Below, in pieces: positions 16,284-25,059 of a DNA stretch of 64,000 bases. The DNA is taken from NCBI RefSeq assembly GCF_041053105.1, contig NZ_CP163444.1, positions 2,170,001-2,234,000 on the forward strand, in the 5' to 3' direction. Source of the DNA: Streptomyces sp. R44. Its GTDB lineage: Bacteria > Actinomycetota > Actinomycetes > Streptomycetales > Streptomycetaceae. The first letter of the stretch is position 1, and each line of letters opens with the position of its first letter. The position numbers and the translations under genes are program-made. Under the pieces are notes generated by a model that had not been told where the DNA came from, searched no databases, and was given only the letters and a program-made list of their open reading frames with translations.

Positions 16284-17327
16284 ATGACCTATCCCCCAGG
16301 TCCGCCAGGACCGCCCTACGGCTACGGCTACCCGCCGCCGCCCCCGCCGCCGAAGCCCGGTGTCATACCCCTCGCACCGCTCGGCTTCAGCATGATCCTG
16401 ACGGGCGCCGTCGCCACCTTCGGCCGCTACTGGAAGCAGCTGCTCGGGGTGGCGGGAGCCGTCTACGGGGCGGCGCTGCTGATCGTGGGCGCGGCTCTCG
16501 GCATCGCGTACGCGGCGGTCGGAGACCTCGCCGTCTTCGACCTGCCGGCGGGCCAGGACCCCCGGTGGGAGGACATCCGGCCCCTGCTCATCGCCTTCGG
16601 CTGCGTCTGGCTGGTCGCCATGATCGCGATCATCTGCGCCGGCACCGTGGTGGCGGCCGCCTGCCCGGCCGTGCTCCAGGAAGCGGTCCTCGGCCGGCCC
16701 ACCACCTTCGGCGCGGTCTGGCGCCGGGCCTGGTCCCGGACCCCGGCCGTCCTCGGCACCATGGTGCTGACCACGCTGACGCTGCTGCTCCCGGCGATGC
16801 TCTTCCTGGGGGCCTTCGTCCTTCTGACCGTGGCGCTGCTCGCGGCCCGGACCGGCCCGCTGATCGCGCCGTTCCTGGCGTTCGCCGGCGCGACGGTCAC
16901 CCTGCCGGTCGCGCTCTGGATCTGGGTGAAGTTCAGCCTGGCCCCGGCGGCGGCCGTGATCGAGGGGCAGGGCGCCTTCGCCTCGATGCGCCGGTCCTCG
17001 TCCCTGGTCCGGGGCTCCTGGTGGCGCATCTTCGGCGGCCTGCTCGCCGCCGGCGTGATGGCCTCCGTGGTGAGCTGGCTGATCCAGCAGGTCTTCTCCC
17101 TGCTGATCTCGGCCCCGCTGGCGGCGATGGACTTCTCCAGCGACAACGCCGCCACCCTGATCGCCTCGTTCGCGGTCCTCTTCGGCTTCCTCGCCGTCGG
17201 CCAGCTGATCAGCCAGGCACTCGTCTCCGTCTTCCCGCCCCTGGTCACCGGCCTGCTCTACGTCGACCAGCGGATCCGCAAGGAGAACCTGGCCCCGGAG
17301 CTGGCCCGCGCGGCCGGACTGCTCTAG
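16284..17327 (+). CDS. multi-pass membrane protein with Pro-rich N-terminus
   Basis: The first 25 residues are PPGPPGPPYGYGYPPPPPPPK-like, cytoplasmic and low complexity. Six or so hydrophobic segments follow from about residue 45 to 335. The fold resembles the membrane domain found with glycerophosphodiester phosphodiesterases and in many actinobacterial proteins, but there is no catalytic domain. TACGGT (16271-16276) ends seven bases before the ATG and there is no ribosome-binding site, so a leaderless mRNA is predicted. Function is unknown; the gene is divergent from the SMR operon and may share its control region. Confidence 0.75.
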   Translation: MTYPPGPPGPPYGYGYPPPPPPPKPGVIPLAPLGFSMILTGAVATFGRYWKQLLGVAGAVYGAALLIVGAALGIAYAAVGDLAVFDLPAGQDPRWEDIRPLLIAFGCVWLVAMIAIICAGTVVAAACPAVLQEAVLGRPTTFGAVWRRAWSRTPAVLGTMVLTTLTLLLPAMLFLGAFVLLTVALLAARTGPLIAPFLAFAGATVTLPVALWIWVKFSLAPAAAVIEGQGAFASMRRSSSLVRGSWWRIFGGLLAAGVMASVVSWLIQQVFSLLISAPLAAMDFSSDNAATLIASFAVLFGFLAVGQLISQALVSVFPPLVTGLLYVDQRIRKENLAPELARAAGLL

Positions 17328-17358
17328 ACCCCGCTCCGGACACTGCTCCGGACATGCG

Positions 17359-17390
17359 GAACGGCCGCGCCCCGAAGGGCGCGGCCGTTC
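17359..17390. terminator. bidirectional terminator hairpin
   Basis: GAACGGCCGCGCCC and GGGCGCGGCCGTTC form a perfect 14-bp stem with a CGAA tetraloop between the converging membrane-protein gene and the end of the suf operon. Confidence 0.85.
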
Positions 17391-17406
17391 TCACGTACAC
17401 CTGCGA

Positions 17407-17745
17407 TCAGACGTTGAAGCCGAGCGCGCGCAGCTGCTCGCGGCCGTCGTCCGTGATCTTGTCCGGGCCCCACGGGGGCATCCAGACCCAGTTGATCTTC
17501 AGCTCGCTGACGATGCCGTCCGTCGCGGACTTCGCCTGGTCCTCGATCACATCGGTCAGCGGGCAGGCCGCCGACGTCAGGGTCATGTCCAGCGTCGCGA
17601 CGTTCGAGTCGTCGATGTGGATGCCGTAGATCAGGCCCAGGTTGACGACGTCGATGCCCAGCTCGGGGTCGACGACGTCGTACAGCGCCTCACGGACTTC
17701 TTCCTCGGAGGCCGGCTTCATCGTGGCCTCGGCGTTCTCGGTCAT
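17407..17745 (-). CDS. sufT: SufT/MIP18-family Fe-S assembly factor
   Basis: This 112-residue DUF59 protein is the last gene of the suf operon. It has the family core VVDPELGIDVVNLGLIYG, the conserved Cys in LTSAACPLTDVI and a C-terminal WMPPWGPDKIT. Members help mature or deliver Fe-S clusters. The start codon overlaps the sufU stop by four bases (ATGA), showing coupling. Streptomyces suf operons normally end with this gene. Confidence 0.87.
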   Translation of the reverse strand: MTENAEATMKPASEEEVREALYDVVDPELGIDVVNLGLIYGIHIDDSNVATLDMTLTSAACPLTDVIEDQAKSATDGIVSELKINWVWMPPWGPDKITDDGREQLRALGFNV

Positions 17746-18203
17746 GCCGACTTCCTCTCCGCGTCACCCAGCGCCTGGGCGGTCGCGTCCTTCCACGCCA
17801 TCCAGCTGAGCAGCGCGCACTTCACACGGGCCGGGTACTTGGAGACACCGGCGAACGCGACCGCGTCCTCCAGCACCTCCTCCATCGCCTCGTCCGGCTC
17901 GATCTGGCCCTTGGACTGCATCAGCTCCAGGAAGGTGCCCTGGATCTTCTGCGCCTCGGCCAGCTCCTTGCCGACGAGCAGCTCGTTGAGGACGGAGGCC
18001 GAGGCCTGGCTGATGGAGCAGCCCTGGCCCTCGTACGACACGTCCTCGATGCGCGAGCCGTCGTACTTCACGCGGAGCGTGATCTCGTCGCCGCACGTCG
18101 GGTTGACGTGGTGCACCTCGGCGTCGCCGTCCCGAAGACCGCGCCCGTGCGGGTGCTTGTAGTGGTCCAGGATGACGTCCTGGTACATCGAATCCAGCTT
18201 CAC
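17742..18203 (-). CDS. sufU: SufU, zinc-dependent sulfurtransferase of the SUF system
   Basis: This 153-residue SufU has the zinc ligands Cys37 and Asp39 (NPTCGDE), Cys62 (GQGCSIS) and Cys129 (ARVKCALLSW), all in the positions known from Gram-positive SufU. Family work shows it accepts sulfur from SufS rather than acting as a scaffold. It lies 11 bp after sufS and overlaps sufT. Confidence 0.92.
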   Translation of the reverse strand: MKLDSMYQDVILDHYKHPHGRGLRDGDAEVHHVNPTCGDEITLRVKYDGSRIEDVSYEGQGCSISQASASVLNELLVGKELAEAQKIQGTFLELMQSKGQIEPDEAMEEVLEDAVAFAGVSKYPARVKCALLSWMAWKDATAQALGDAERKSA

Positions 18204-18214
18204 GAGCCGTTCCC

Positions 18215-19483
18215 CTAGCCGAAGAAGTTACGGACGTGCTCCAGCCCCTCGACCAGGGCGTCGACCTCGGCCGGAGTGGAGTACAGATAGAACGACGCTC
18301 GCGTGGTCGCGGGAATTCCGTACCGCAGGCAGACCGGCCGCGCGCAGTGGTGGCCGACCCGGACCGCGATGCCCTGCTCGTCGAGGACCTGGCCCACGTC
18401 GTGCGGGTGGATGTCGCCCAGCGTGAAGGAGATCGCCGCGCCGCGGTCCTCGGCCGTGGTGGGGCCGATGATCCGCAGGTCCGGAACCTCCTGGAGGCGC
18501 CGGACGGCGTACTCGGTGATCGCGTGCTCGTGGCGCGCGATGTTCTCCATGCCGATCGCCGACAGGTAGTCCACGGCCGCGCCGAGGCCGACGGCCTGGG
18601 CGATCGGGGGCGTACCCGCCTCGAACTTGTGCGGGGCCGGCGCGTACGTCGAGGAGTGCATCGAGACGGTCTCGATCATCTCGCCGCCGCCGAGGAAGGG
18701 CGGGAGGTCCTCCAGGAGCTCCTGCCGTCCCCACAGCACGCCGATGCCGGTCGGGCCGCACATCTTGTGGCCGGTGAAGGCCACGAAGTCGGCCTGGAGC
18801 GCCTGCACGTCCAGGACCATGTGCGGGGCCGCCTGGGAGGCGTCGATGCAGACGAGCGCACCGACCTCCTGGGCGCGGCGGATGATGGTCTCCACCGGGT
18901 TGACCGTGCCGAGCAGGTTCGAGACCAGCGTGAACGAGACGATCTTGGTCTTCTCGGTGATGACCTCCTCGATGTTCGAGAGGTCGAGGCGGCCGTCGTC
19001 GGTGAGGCCGAACCACTTCAGCTTCGCGCCCGTGCGCTGCGAGAGCAGCTGCCACGGCACGATGTTGGAGTGGTGCTCCATCTCCGTGATGGCGATCTCG
19101 GTCTCGTGGTCCACGCGGTAGGGCTCGTCGGCCCAGCCCAGCATGTTGGCCACGAGGTTGAGCGACTCCGAGGCGTTCTTGGTGAAGATCACCTCGTCGC
19201 GGCTCGGCGCGTTGATGAAGGCCGCGACCTTGTCACGGGCGCCTTCGTACAGCGCCGTCGCCTCCTCGGCGACCGTGTAGACGCCGCGGTGGACGTTGGC
19301 GTTGTGACGCTCGTAGTACTCGTTGAGCGCGTCGAGGACCTGCCGCGGCTTCTGGGAGGTCGCCGCGGAGTCGAGGTACACGATCTTCTTACCGTCGTGG
19401 ACCACGCGATCCAGGAGCGGGAAGTCCTTGCGGATCGCCTCGGTGTCGAGGAGGCCGGAGAGCCCCAGATGGGCAGAAGTCAC
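18215..19483 (-). CDS. sufS: cysteine desulfurase SufS
   Basis: This 422-residue class V aminotransferase-fold enzyme releases sulfur from cysteine. The PLP lysine is Lys240 in FTGHKMCGPTG and the persulfide cysteine is Cys380 in GHHCARP. The N-terminal YLDSAATSQKP and NVHRGVYTVAEEAT segments are standard. Its start overlaps the sufC stop by four bases. Confidence 0.93.
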   Translation of the reverse strand: MTSAHLGLSGLLDTEAIRKDFPLLDRVVHDGKKIVYLDSAATSQKPRQVLDALNEYYERHNANVHRGVYTVAEEATALYEGARDKVAAFINAPSRDEVIFTKNASESLNLVANMLGWADEPYRVDHETEIAITEMEHHSNIVPWQLLSQRTGAKLKWFGLTDDGRLDLSNIEEVITEKTKIVSFTLVSNLLGTVNPVETIIRRAQEVGALVCIDASQAAPHMVLDVQALQADFVAFTGHKMCGPTGIGVLWGRQELLEDLPPFLGGGEMIETVSMHSSTYAPAPHKFEAGTPPIAQAVGLGAAVDYLSAIGMENIARHEHAITEYAVRRLQEVPDLRIIGPTTAEDRGAAISFTLGDIHPHDVGQVLDEQGIAVRVGHHCARPVCLRYGIPATTRASFYLYSTPAEVDALVEGLEHVRNFFG

Positions 19484-20244
19484 GCGGATGCGCCACCCTT
19501 CACGTACTTGTCGTAGCCCTCGTTCTCCAGCTGGTCGGCGAGCTCGGCGCCGCCGGACTCGACGATGCGGCCGTTCGCGAACACGTGCACGAAGTCGGGC
19601 TTGATGTAGCGCAGGATGCGCGTGTAGTGGGTGATCAGCAGGGTGCCGACCTCACCGGTCTCGCGGACGCGGTTGACGCCCTCGGAGACGATGCGCAGGG
19701 CGTCGACGTCGAGGCCGGAGTCGGTCTCGTCGAGGATCGCGATCTTCGGCTTGAGGAGCTCCAGCTGGAGGATCTCGTGGCGCTTCTTCTCACCGCCGGA
19801 GAAGCCCTCGTTGACGTTGCGCTCGGCGAAGGCCGGGTCCATCTGGAGCTGCTCCATCGCGGACTTGACCTCCTTCACCCAGGTGCGCAGCTTGGGCGCC
19901 TCGCCGCGGACGGCCGTGGCGGAGGTGCGCAGGAAGTTGGAGACCGAGACGCCGGGGACCTCGACCGGGTACTGCATGGCGAGGAAGACGCCGGCGCGGG
20001 CGCGCTCGTCGACCGACATCTCCAGGACGTCCTCACCGTCGAGGGTGACGGTGCCGCCGGTGACCGTGTACTTCGGGTGACCGGCGAGGGAGTACGCCAG
20101 GGTCGACTTGCCGGAGCCGTTGGGGCCCATGACGGCGTGGGTCTCGCCCTGCTTGATGGTCAGGTCGACGCCCTTGAGGATCTCGCGGGGGCCGTTCTCC
20201 GCCTCGACGGAGACGTGCAGGTCGTGGATTTCGAGCGTAGCCAT
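19480..20244 (-). CDS. sufC: Fe-S assembly ATPase SufC
   Basis: This 254-residue ABC-type ATPase has Walker A GPNGSGKST, signature FSGGEKKRHEILQ, and Walker B KIAILDETDSGLDVDAL. The SufC-specific ETDSGLD is present. It partners with SufB and SufD. The ATG at 20244 begins ATLEIHDLHV; an in-frame ATG 39 bases further upstream lacks support. Confidence 0.92.
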   Translation of the reverse strand: MATLEIHDLHVSVEAENGPREILKGVDLTIKQGETHAVMGPNGSGKSTLAYSLAGHPKYTVTGGTVTLDGEDVLEMSVDERARAGVFLAMQYPVEVPGVSVSNFLRTSATAVRGEAPKLRTWVKEVKSAMEQLQMDPAFAERNVNEGFSGGEKKRHEILQLELLKPKIAILDETDSGLDVDALRIVSEGVNRVRETGEVGTLLITHYTRILRYIKPDFVHVFANGRIVESGGAELADQLENEGYDKYVKGGASA

Positions 20245-20251
20245 GGGTGAC

Positions 20252-20569
20252 TCAGGACTCCTGGGTGACGGAGACGAGCACATCGTCCCCTTCGATCTTT
20301 ACGGGGTATACGGGGACGGGGCGCGTCGCGGGAAGGCCGGAGGGCTTGCCGGTGCGCAGGTCGAAGCTGGAGCCGTGCAGCCAGCACTCGATCGCGCAGT
20401 CCTCGATCTCGCCCTCCGAGAGGGAGACGTTCGCGTGCGAGCAGATGTCGTTGATCGCGAACACCTCGCCCTCGGTGTGCACGACCGACACCGGCGTGCC
20501 GTCGACCTCGACCCGCTTCGGGGTGTCGGCCTCCAGCTCGCTCAGCGCGCAGACTCGGACGAAGGCCAT
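20252..20569 (-). CDS. Rieske-type ferredoxin inside the suf operon
   Basis: These 105 residues form a single Rieske domain. The 2Fe-2S ligands are Cys-X-His in DICSHANVSL and Cys-X2-His in ECWLHGSSFDL, and the protein is soluble with no signal or anchor. Such proteins are usually annotated as non-heme oxygenase ferredoxin subunits, but its constant place between sufD and sufC in actinomycetes suggests a role in cluster assembly or electron supply. Its ATG overlaps the sufD stop by one base (TGATG). Confidence 0.88.
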   Translation of the reverse strand: MAFVRVCALSELEADTPKRVEVDGTPVSVVHTEGEVFAINDICSHANVSLSEGEIEDCAIECWLHGSSFDLRTGKPSGLPATRPVPVYPVKIEGDDVLVSVTQES

Positions 20570-21750
20570 CAGACGGAGGCCTCCAGCTCGGCCTCGATCT
20601 TGGCGAGGAGCCGCTCCTGGACGTCGGGCAGACCGATCTGCTGGACGAGCTCCGCGAAGAAGCCGCGGACGACGAGGCGGCGGGCCTCGGCCTCCGGGAT
20701 GCCACGGGCCATCAGGTAGAAGAGCTGCTCGTCGTCGAAGCGGCCGGTGGCCGAGGCGTGACCGGCGCCGGCGATCTCGCCGGTCTCGATCTCCAGGTTC
20801 GGCACGGAGTCGACGCGGGCACCGTCCGTGAGGACCAGGTTCCGGTTGAGCTCGTACGTGTCGGTGCCCTCGGCGGCGGCCTCGATGAGCACGTCGCCGA
20901 TCCAGACGGCGTGCGCGTCCTGGCCCTGCAGCGCGCCCTTGTAGGCCACGTTGGACTTGCAGTGCGGGACGTTGTGCGTGACCAGGAGGCGGTGCTCCTG
21001 GTGCTGGCCGGCGTCGGTGAAGTACAGGCCGAAGAGCTCGGCCTCGCCGCCGGGGCCCTCGTACGCGACCCGCGGGTGGATGCGGACGACGTCGCCGCCG
21101 AAGGTGACGACGACCGACTTGAAGGAGGCGTCGCGGCCGACCAGGGCGTTGTGCTGGCCGACGTGGACGGCCTTCTCGTCCCAGTCCTGGACGGAGACGA
21201 CGGTCAGCTTCGCGCCGTCGCCGAGGACGTAGTCCACGTTGGCGGCGAGCACCGCGTCACCGGTGTGGTCGATGACCACGACGGCCTCGGCGAAGGCGCC
21301 GAGCTCGATCAGCTGGTGGCCGTAGGCGACGCCGCCCTGGCCGTGCACGGAGATGCGGATCGGCTCGGTGAGCACCGCCTCCTTGGCGACGGTGACGACG
21401 CCGGCCTTCTCGAAGGAGGAGTACGCCTGGGCGGCGACGCGGTCGACGGGCGTGCCGGCCTTGCCGAGGCGCTCGTCGTCGCGGCCGACGGTCTCCACGG
21501 TGACGCCCTCGGGGGCCTCGACCTCGACCTTGACGCCCTCGCCGGAGGCGACGGCGGTGCCGTCGTGGAGGCCGCGCAGGCGCGCCAGCGGGGTGAACCG
21601 CCACTCCTCCTCGCGGCCGTGCGGGACGGGGAAGTCCGCGACGTCGAAGGACGGGGGCGCGCTCATGCGCGTGGCGACGGTGGACTCGGCGGCCACCGCG
21701 ATCGAGCCGGCGGTGGTGGAGCCCGCCGGGATGTTCTGAGCCTCAGCCAT
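20569..21750 (-). CDS. sufD: Fe-S cluster assembly protein SufD
   Basis: This 393-residue SufD has the beta-helical core of the SufBD family and the C-terminal SATGRFDDEQLFYLMARGIPEAEARRLVVRGFFAEL motif region. With SufB and SufC it forms the scaffold complex that builds clusters. The N-terminus carries HGREEEWRFTPL, typical of SufD. It follows sufB after a 66-bp gap. Confidence 0.92.
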   Translation of the reverse strand: MAEAQNIPAGSTTAGSIAVAAESTVATRMSAPPSFDVADFPVPHGREEEWRFTPLARLRGLHDGTAVASGEGVKVEVEAPEGVTVETVGRDDERLGKAGTPVDRVAAQAYSSFEKAGVVTVAKEAVLTEPIRISVHGQGGVAYGHQLIELGAFAEAVVVIDHTGDAVLAANVDYVLGDGAKLTVVSVQDWDEKAVHVGQHNALVGRDASFKSVVVTFGGDVVRIHPRVAYEGPGGEAELFGLYFTDAGQHQEHRLLVTHNVPHCKSNVAYKGALQGQDAHAVWIGDVLIEAAAEGTDTYELNRNLVLTDGARVDSVPNLEIETGEIAGAGHASATGRFDDEQLFYLMARGIPEAEARRLVVRGFFAELVQQIGLPDVQERLLAKIEAELEASV

Positions 21751-21816
21751 GGCTGTCGTCTTGCTCTCTTCCTGCGTACGTAAAGAAAACTGGTCGCTGC
21801 GGGGCGGTGCGGGGCC

Positions 21817-23232
21817 TTAGCCGACCGCACCCTCCATCTGCAGCTCGATCAGCCGGTTGAGCTCCAGGGCGTACTCCATGGGGAGCTCCTTGGCGATGGG
21901 CTCGACGAAGCCGCGGACGATCATCGCCATGGCCTCGAACTCGGTGAGGCCGCGGCTCATCAGGTAGAAGAGCTGGTCCTCGGAGACCTTGGAGACGGTG
22001 GCCTCGTGGCCCATGGAGACGTCGTCCTCGCGCACGTCCACGTAGGGGTACGTGTCGGAGCGGGAGATCGTGTCGACGAGCAGCGCGTCGCAGAGCACGT
22101 TGGACTTGGCGCCCGGGGCACCCTCGCCGATCTCGATGAGACCGCGGTAGGAGGTGCGGCCGCCGCCTCGCGCCACCGACTTGGAGACGATGTTGGAGGA
22201 GGTGTTCGGGGCCATGTGGACCATCTTGGCGCCGGCGTCCTGGTGCTGGCCCTCGCCCGCGAAGGCGATGGACAGGGTCTCGCCCTTGGCGTGCTCGCCC
22301 ATGAGGTAGACGGCCGGGTACTTCATGGTGACCTTGGAGCCGATGTTGCCGTCGACCCACTCCATGGTGGCGCCCTCGTAGGCGACGGCGCGCTTGGTCA
22401 CCAGGTTGTAGACGTTGTTCGACCAGTTCTGGATGGTCGTGTAGCGGCAGCGGCCGCCCTTCTTCACGATGATCTCGACGACCGCGGAGTGCAGCGAGTC
22501 CGAGGAGTAGATCGGGGCGGTGCAGCCCTCGACGTAGTGGACGTAGGCGTCCTCGTCGACGATGATCAGCGTCCGCTCGAACTGGCCCATGTTCTCCGTG
22601 TTGATACGGAAGTAGGCCTGGAGCGGGATCTCGACGTGCACGCCCTTCGGCACGTAGATGAACGAGCCGCCGGACCAGACGGCCGTGTTCAGGGAGGCGA
22701 ACTTGTTGTCGCCGACCGGGATGACGGTGCCGAAGTACTCCTTGAAGAGCTCCTCGTGCTCCTTCAGCGCGGTGTCGGTGTCGACGAAGATGACGCCCTG
22801 CTCCTCCAGGTCCTCGCGGATCTGGTGGTAGACGACCTCGGACTCGTACTGGGCGGCGACACCGGCGACGAGGCGCTGCTTCTCCGCCTCCGGGATGCCG
22901 AGCTTGTCGTACGTGTTCTTGATGTCCTCCGGCAGGTCCTCCCAGGACTCGGCCTGCTTCTCGGTGGACCGCACGAAGTACTTGATGTTGTCGAAGTCGA
23001 TGCCGGAGAGGTCGGAGCCCCAGGTCGGCATGGGCTTCTTGTCGAAGAGCCGCAGACCCTTGAGACGCAGCTTGAGCATCCACTCGGGCTCGTTCTTCTT
23101 CGAGGAGATGTCGCGGACGACGTCCTCGTTGAGACCGCGCTTGGCGGCGGCACCGGCCGCGTCGGAGTCGGCCCAGCCGTACTCGTACCGACCCAGGCCC
23201 TCGAGCTCGGGGTGGCTGATCTCGGTGGTCAT
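21817..23232 (-). CDS. sufB: Fe-S cluster scaffold protein SufB
   Basis: This 471-residue SufB is the main scaffold subunit. The segments [55 protein letters not shown] (Cys and conserved residues for cluster building) and the [21 protein letters not shown]-terminus are all present. Its start overlaps the sufR stop by four bases. Confidence 0.93.
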   Translation of the reverse strand: MTTEISHPELEGLGRYEYGWADSDAAGAAAKRGLNEDVVRDISSKKNEPEWMLKLRLKGLRLFDKKPMPTWGSDLSGIDFDNIKYFVRSTEKQAESWEDLPEDIKNTYDKLGIPEAEKQRLVAGVAAQYESEVVYHQIREDLEEQGVIFVDTDTALKEHEELFKEYFGTVIPVGDNKFASLNTAVWSGGSFIYVPKGVHVEIPLQAYFRINTENMGQFERTLIIVDEDAYVHYVEGCTAPIYSSDSLHSAVVEIIVKKGGRCRYTTIQNWSNNVYNLVTKRAVAYEGATMEWVDGNIGSKVTMKYPAVYLMGEHAKGETLSIAFAGEGQHQDAGAKMVHMAPNTSSNIVSKSVARGGGRTSYRGLIEIGEGAPGAKSNVLCDALLVDTISRSDTYPYVDVREDDVSMGHEATVSKVSEDQLFYLMSRGLTEFEAMAMIVRGFVEPIAKELPMEYALELNRLIELQMEGAVG

Positions 23233-23954
23233 GCGGGGTTCCTCCCGGCCGTGCTTGCGGATGCTGATTCGGTGGTCTGTGGGGCGCCGTGCGGGATGAA
23301 CGTGGTGCAGACGCCGTCACCATGCGCGATGGTGGCCAGACGCTGGACGTGCGTTCCCAAGAGGCGGGAGAAGAACTCCGTCTCCGCCTCGCACAGCTGG
23401 GGGTACTGCTCGGCGACGTGGGCTACCGGGCAGTGGTGCTGGCAGAGCTGCTCGCCGACCGGCGCGTTCCGCGCAGTGGCAGCGTACCCGTCCGCCGTGA
23501 GGGCCTTGGCCAGTGCCTCGGTCCGCTGCTCGGGCTCGGCCGACTCGACCGCCTCGCGGTACGCCCCGGCCTGGGCCTCGATCCGGTCGCGGGCGAAGGC
23601 GGCGACGGCCGCCTCTCCTCCGGCGTTGCGCTCGATCCAGCGGAGCGCCTCGACGGCGAGGGAGTCGTACGACTGGTCGAAGGCGTCCCGGCCGCAGTCG
23701 GTGAGCGCGAAGACCTTCGCGGGGCGACCGCGCGAACGGGTCCCGTAGACGCGCTGCTCGCGGGCTTCGACGACGTTCTCGGCGACCAGCGAGTCGAGGT
23801 GGCGGCGGACGGCGGCCTGGGTGAGGCTGAGCCGCCCGGCGAGGTCGGCGACGGTCGAGGGACCGTGGTCCAGGATCGACCGCGCGACCCGGTTGCGCGT
23901 CGAACGCTCTCGGGTCGCGAGTTCCTCCACCGGAGCCGCGCCAACGTTTTTCAC
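23229..23954 (-). CDS. sufR: SufR, Fe-S-sensing repressor of the suf operon
   Basis: This 241-residue regulator has an N-terminal winged helix ([34 protein letters not shown]). Four cysteines, 171, 175, 188 and 216, show the same spacing (4, 13, 28) as the cluster ligands of mycobacterial SufR. SufR homologues bind a 4Fe-4S cluster and repress suf when clusters are plentiful. The start is a GTG at 23954 with no ribosome-binding site. A CAAC-N6-GTTG operator ends on this GTG, so the gene is almost certainly autoregulated and probably leaderless. Confidence 0.92.
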   Translation of the reverse strand: MKNVGAAPVEELATRERSTRNRVARSILDHGPSTVADLAGRLSLTQAAVRRHLDSLVAENVVEAREQRVYGTRSRGRPAKVFALTDCGRDAFDQSYDSLAVEALRWIERNAGGEAAVAAFARDRIEAQAGAYREAVESAEPEQRTEALAKALTADGYAATARNAPVGEQLCQHHCPVAHVAEQYPQLCEAETEFFSRLLGTHVQRLATIAHGDGVCTTFIPHGAPQTTESASASTAGRNPA

Positions 23955-23967
23955 AACGCCATTGTTG
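23954..23967. promoter_or_regulatory. SufR operator CAAC-N6-GTTG
   Basis: CAAC-GCCATT-GTTG matches the known SufR dyad exactly. It ends on the first base of the sufR GTG and overlaps the -10-like AACAAT of the minus strand. A -35 TTGTCA lies at 23990-23985. Confidence 0.75.
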
Positions 23968-24024
23968 CGTAATTAATCGCGAGGTGACAAGCGGCGTCCG
24001 GGCCGGTCACGGTGCCGTGCATCA

Positions 24025-24045
24025 CTCAGGTAAGGCTTACCTGAG
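24025..24045. promoter_or_regulatory. DtxR/DmdR-type iron box between sufR and an ABC exporter
   Basis: CTCAGGTAAG-G-CTTACCTGAG is a perfect 21-bp palindrome. Its inner 19 bp match the iron-box consensus TTAGGTTAGGCTAACCTAA at 15 positions. It sits about 35 bp upstream of the sufR -35 and 79 bp before the divergent ABC gene. Confidence 0.65.
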
Positions 24046-24110
24046 CTGCGGAAACGATCATTCGTGGGATGAATCCACGCCCCGCGCACCCGGGTCCCCG
24101 ACGGGCTCTC

Positions 24111-24116
24111 TAGACT
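24111..24116 (+). promoter_or_regulatory. -10 hexamer of leaderless ABC transporter operon
   Basis: TAGACT ends seven bases before the ATG at 24124 and no Shine-Dalgarno sequence intervenes. Confidence 0.55.
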
Positions 24117-24123
24117 TCCCGGC

Positions 24124-25059
24124 ATGTCAATCGAGTCCGTCGGCAGCGCCGTCCAGGTACGTGGCCTGCTCAAGCGGTACGGGAACAAGACCGCCGTCGA
24201 CGGCCTCGACCTCGACGTGCGCGCGGGCACCGTCACCGCCGTCCTCGGCCCCAACGGGGCCGGCAAGACCACCACCATCGAGACCTGCGAGGGCTACCGC
24301 AGGCCGGACGGCGGCACCGTCCGCGTCCTCGGCCTCGACCCGATCGCCGACGCCGCCGCCCTGCGCCCCAGGATCGGCGTGATGCTCCAGTCGGGTGGCG
24401 TCTACTCCGGCGCCCGCGCCGACGAGATGCTCCGCCACATGGCGAAGCTGCACGCCCACCCGCTCGACGTGGACGCCCTCGTCGAGCGGCTCGGCCTCGG
24501 CTCCTGCGGCCGCACCACCTACCGGCGCCTCTCCGGCGGCCAGCAGCAGCGCCTCGCGCTCGCCATGGCCGTCGTCGGCCGCCCCGAGCTCGTCTTCCTC
24601 GACGAGCCCACCGCCGGACTCGACCCGCAGGCCCGCCGCGCCACCTGGGACCTCGTCCGCGAGCTGCGCGCCGACGGCGTGACCGTGGTCCTCACCACCC
24701 ACTTCATGCAGGAGGCCGAGGAGCTCGCCGACGACGTCGCCATCGTCGACGCCGGCCGGGTCGCCGCCCAGGGCAGCCCCGAGGAGCTCTGCCGCGGCGG
24801 CGCCGAGAACACCCTGCGCTTCACCGGCCGCCCCGGCCTCGACCTCGGCTCCCTGCTCAAGGCGCTGCCGGACGGCTCGGCCGCCGCGGAGACGCTCCCC
24901 GGCACGTACCGGATCACCGGCACCGTCGACCCGCAGCTGCTCGCCACGGTCACCACCTGGTGCGCCCAGCACGGCGTCATGCCCGACGGCATCTCCGTCG
25001 AACGCCACACCCTCGAAGACGTCTTCATGGAACTGACCGGCAAGGAGCTGCGCGGATGA
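24124..25059 (+). CDS. ABC transporter ATP-binding protein (drug/DrrA-like)
   Basis: This 311-residue ATPase has Walker A GPNGAGKTTTIE, Q-loop VMLQSGGVY, signature LSGGQQQRLALAMAVVG, Walker B LVFLDEPTAGLDP and a C-terminal extension (about 225-311) typical of CcmA/DrrA-type exporters. It overlaps its permease gene by four bases. It is divergent from sufR with an iron box between, so iron-linked control is possible. The substrate is unknown. Confidence 0.87.
   Translation: MSIESVGSAVQVRGLLKRYGNKTAVDGLDLDVRAGTVTAVLGPNGAGKTTTIETCEGYRRPDGGTVRVLGLDPIADAAALRPRIGVMLQSGGVYSGARADEMLRHMAKLHAHPLDVDALVERLGLGSCGRTTYRRLSGGQQQRLALAMAVVGRPELVFLDEPTAGLDPQARRATWDLVRELRADGVTVVLTTHFMQEAEELADDVAIVDAGRVAAQGSPEELCRGGAENTLRFTGRPGLDLGSLLKALPDGSAAAETLPGTYRITGTVDPQLLATVTTWCAQHGVMPDGISVERHTLEDVFMELTGKELRG

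Noticed and set aside
17407..23954. sufE or an isc-type assembly gene within the operon
   Set aside because: All frames are accounted for by R, B, D, Rieske, C, S, U and T; none resembles SufE or IscU/IscA.
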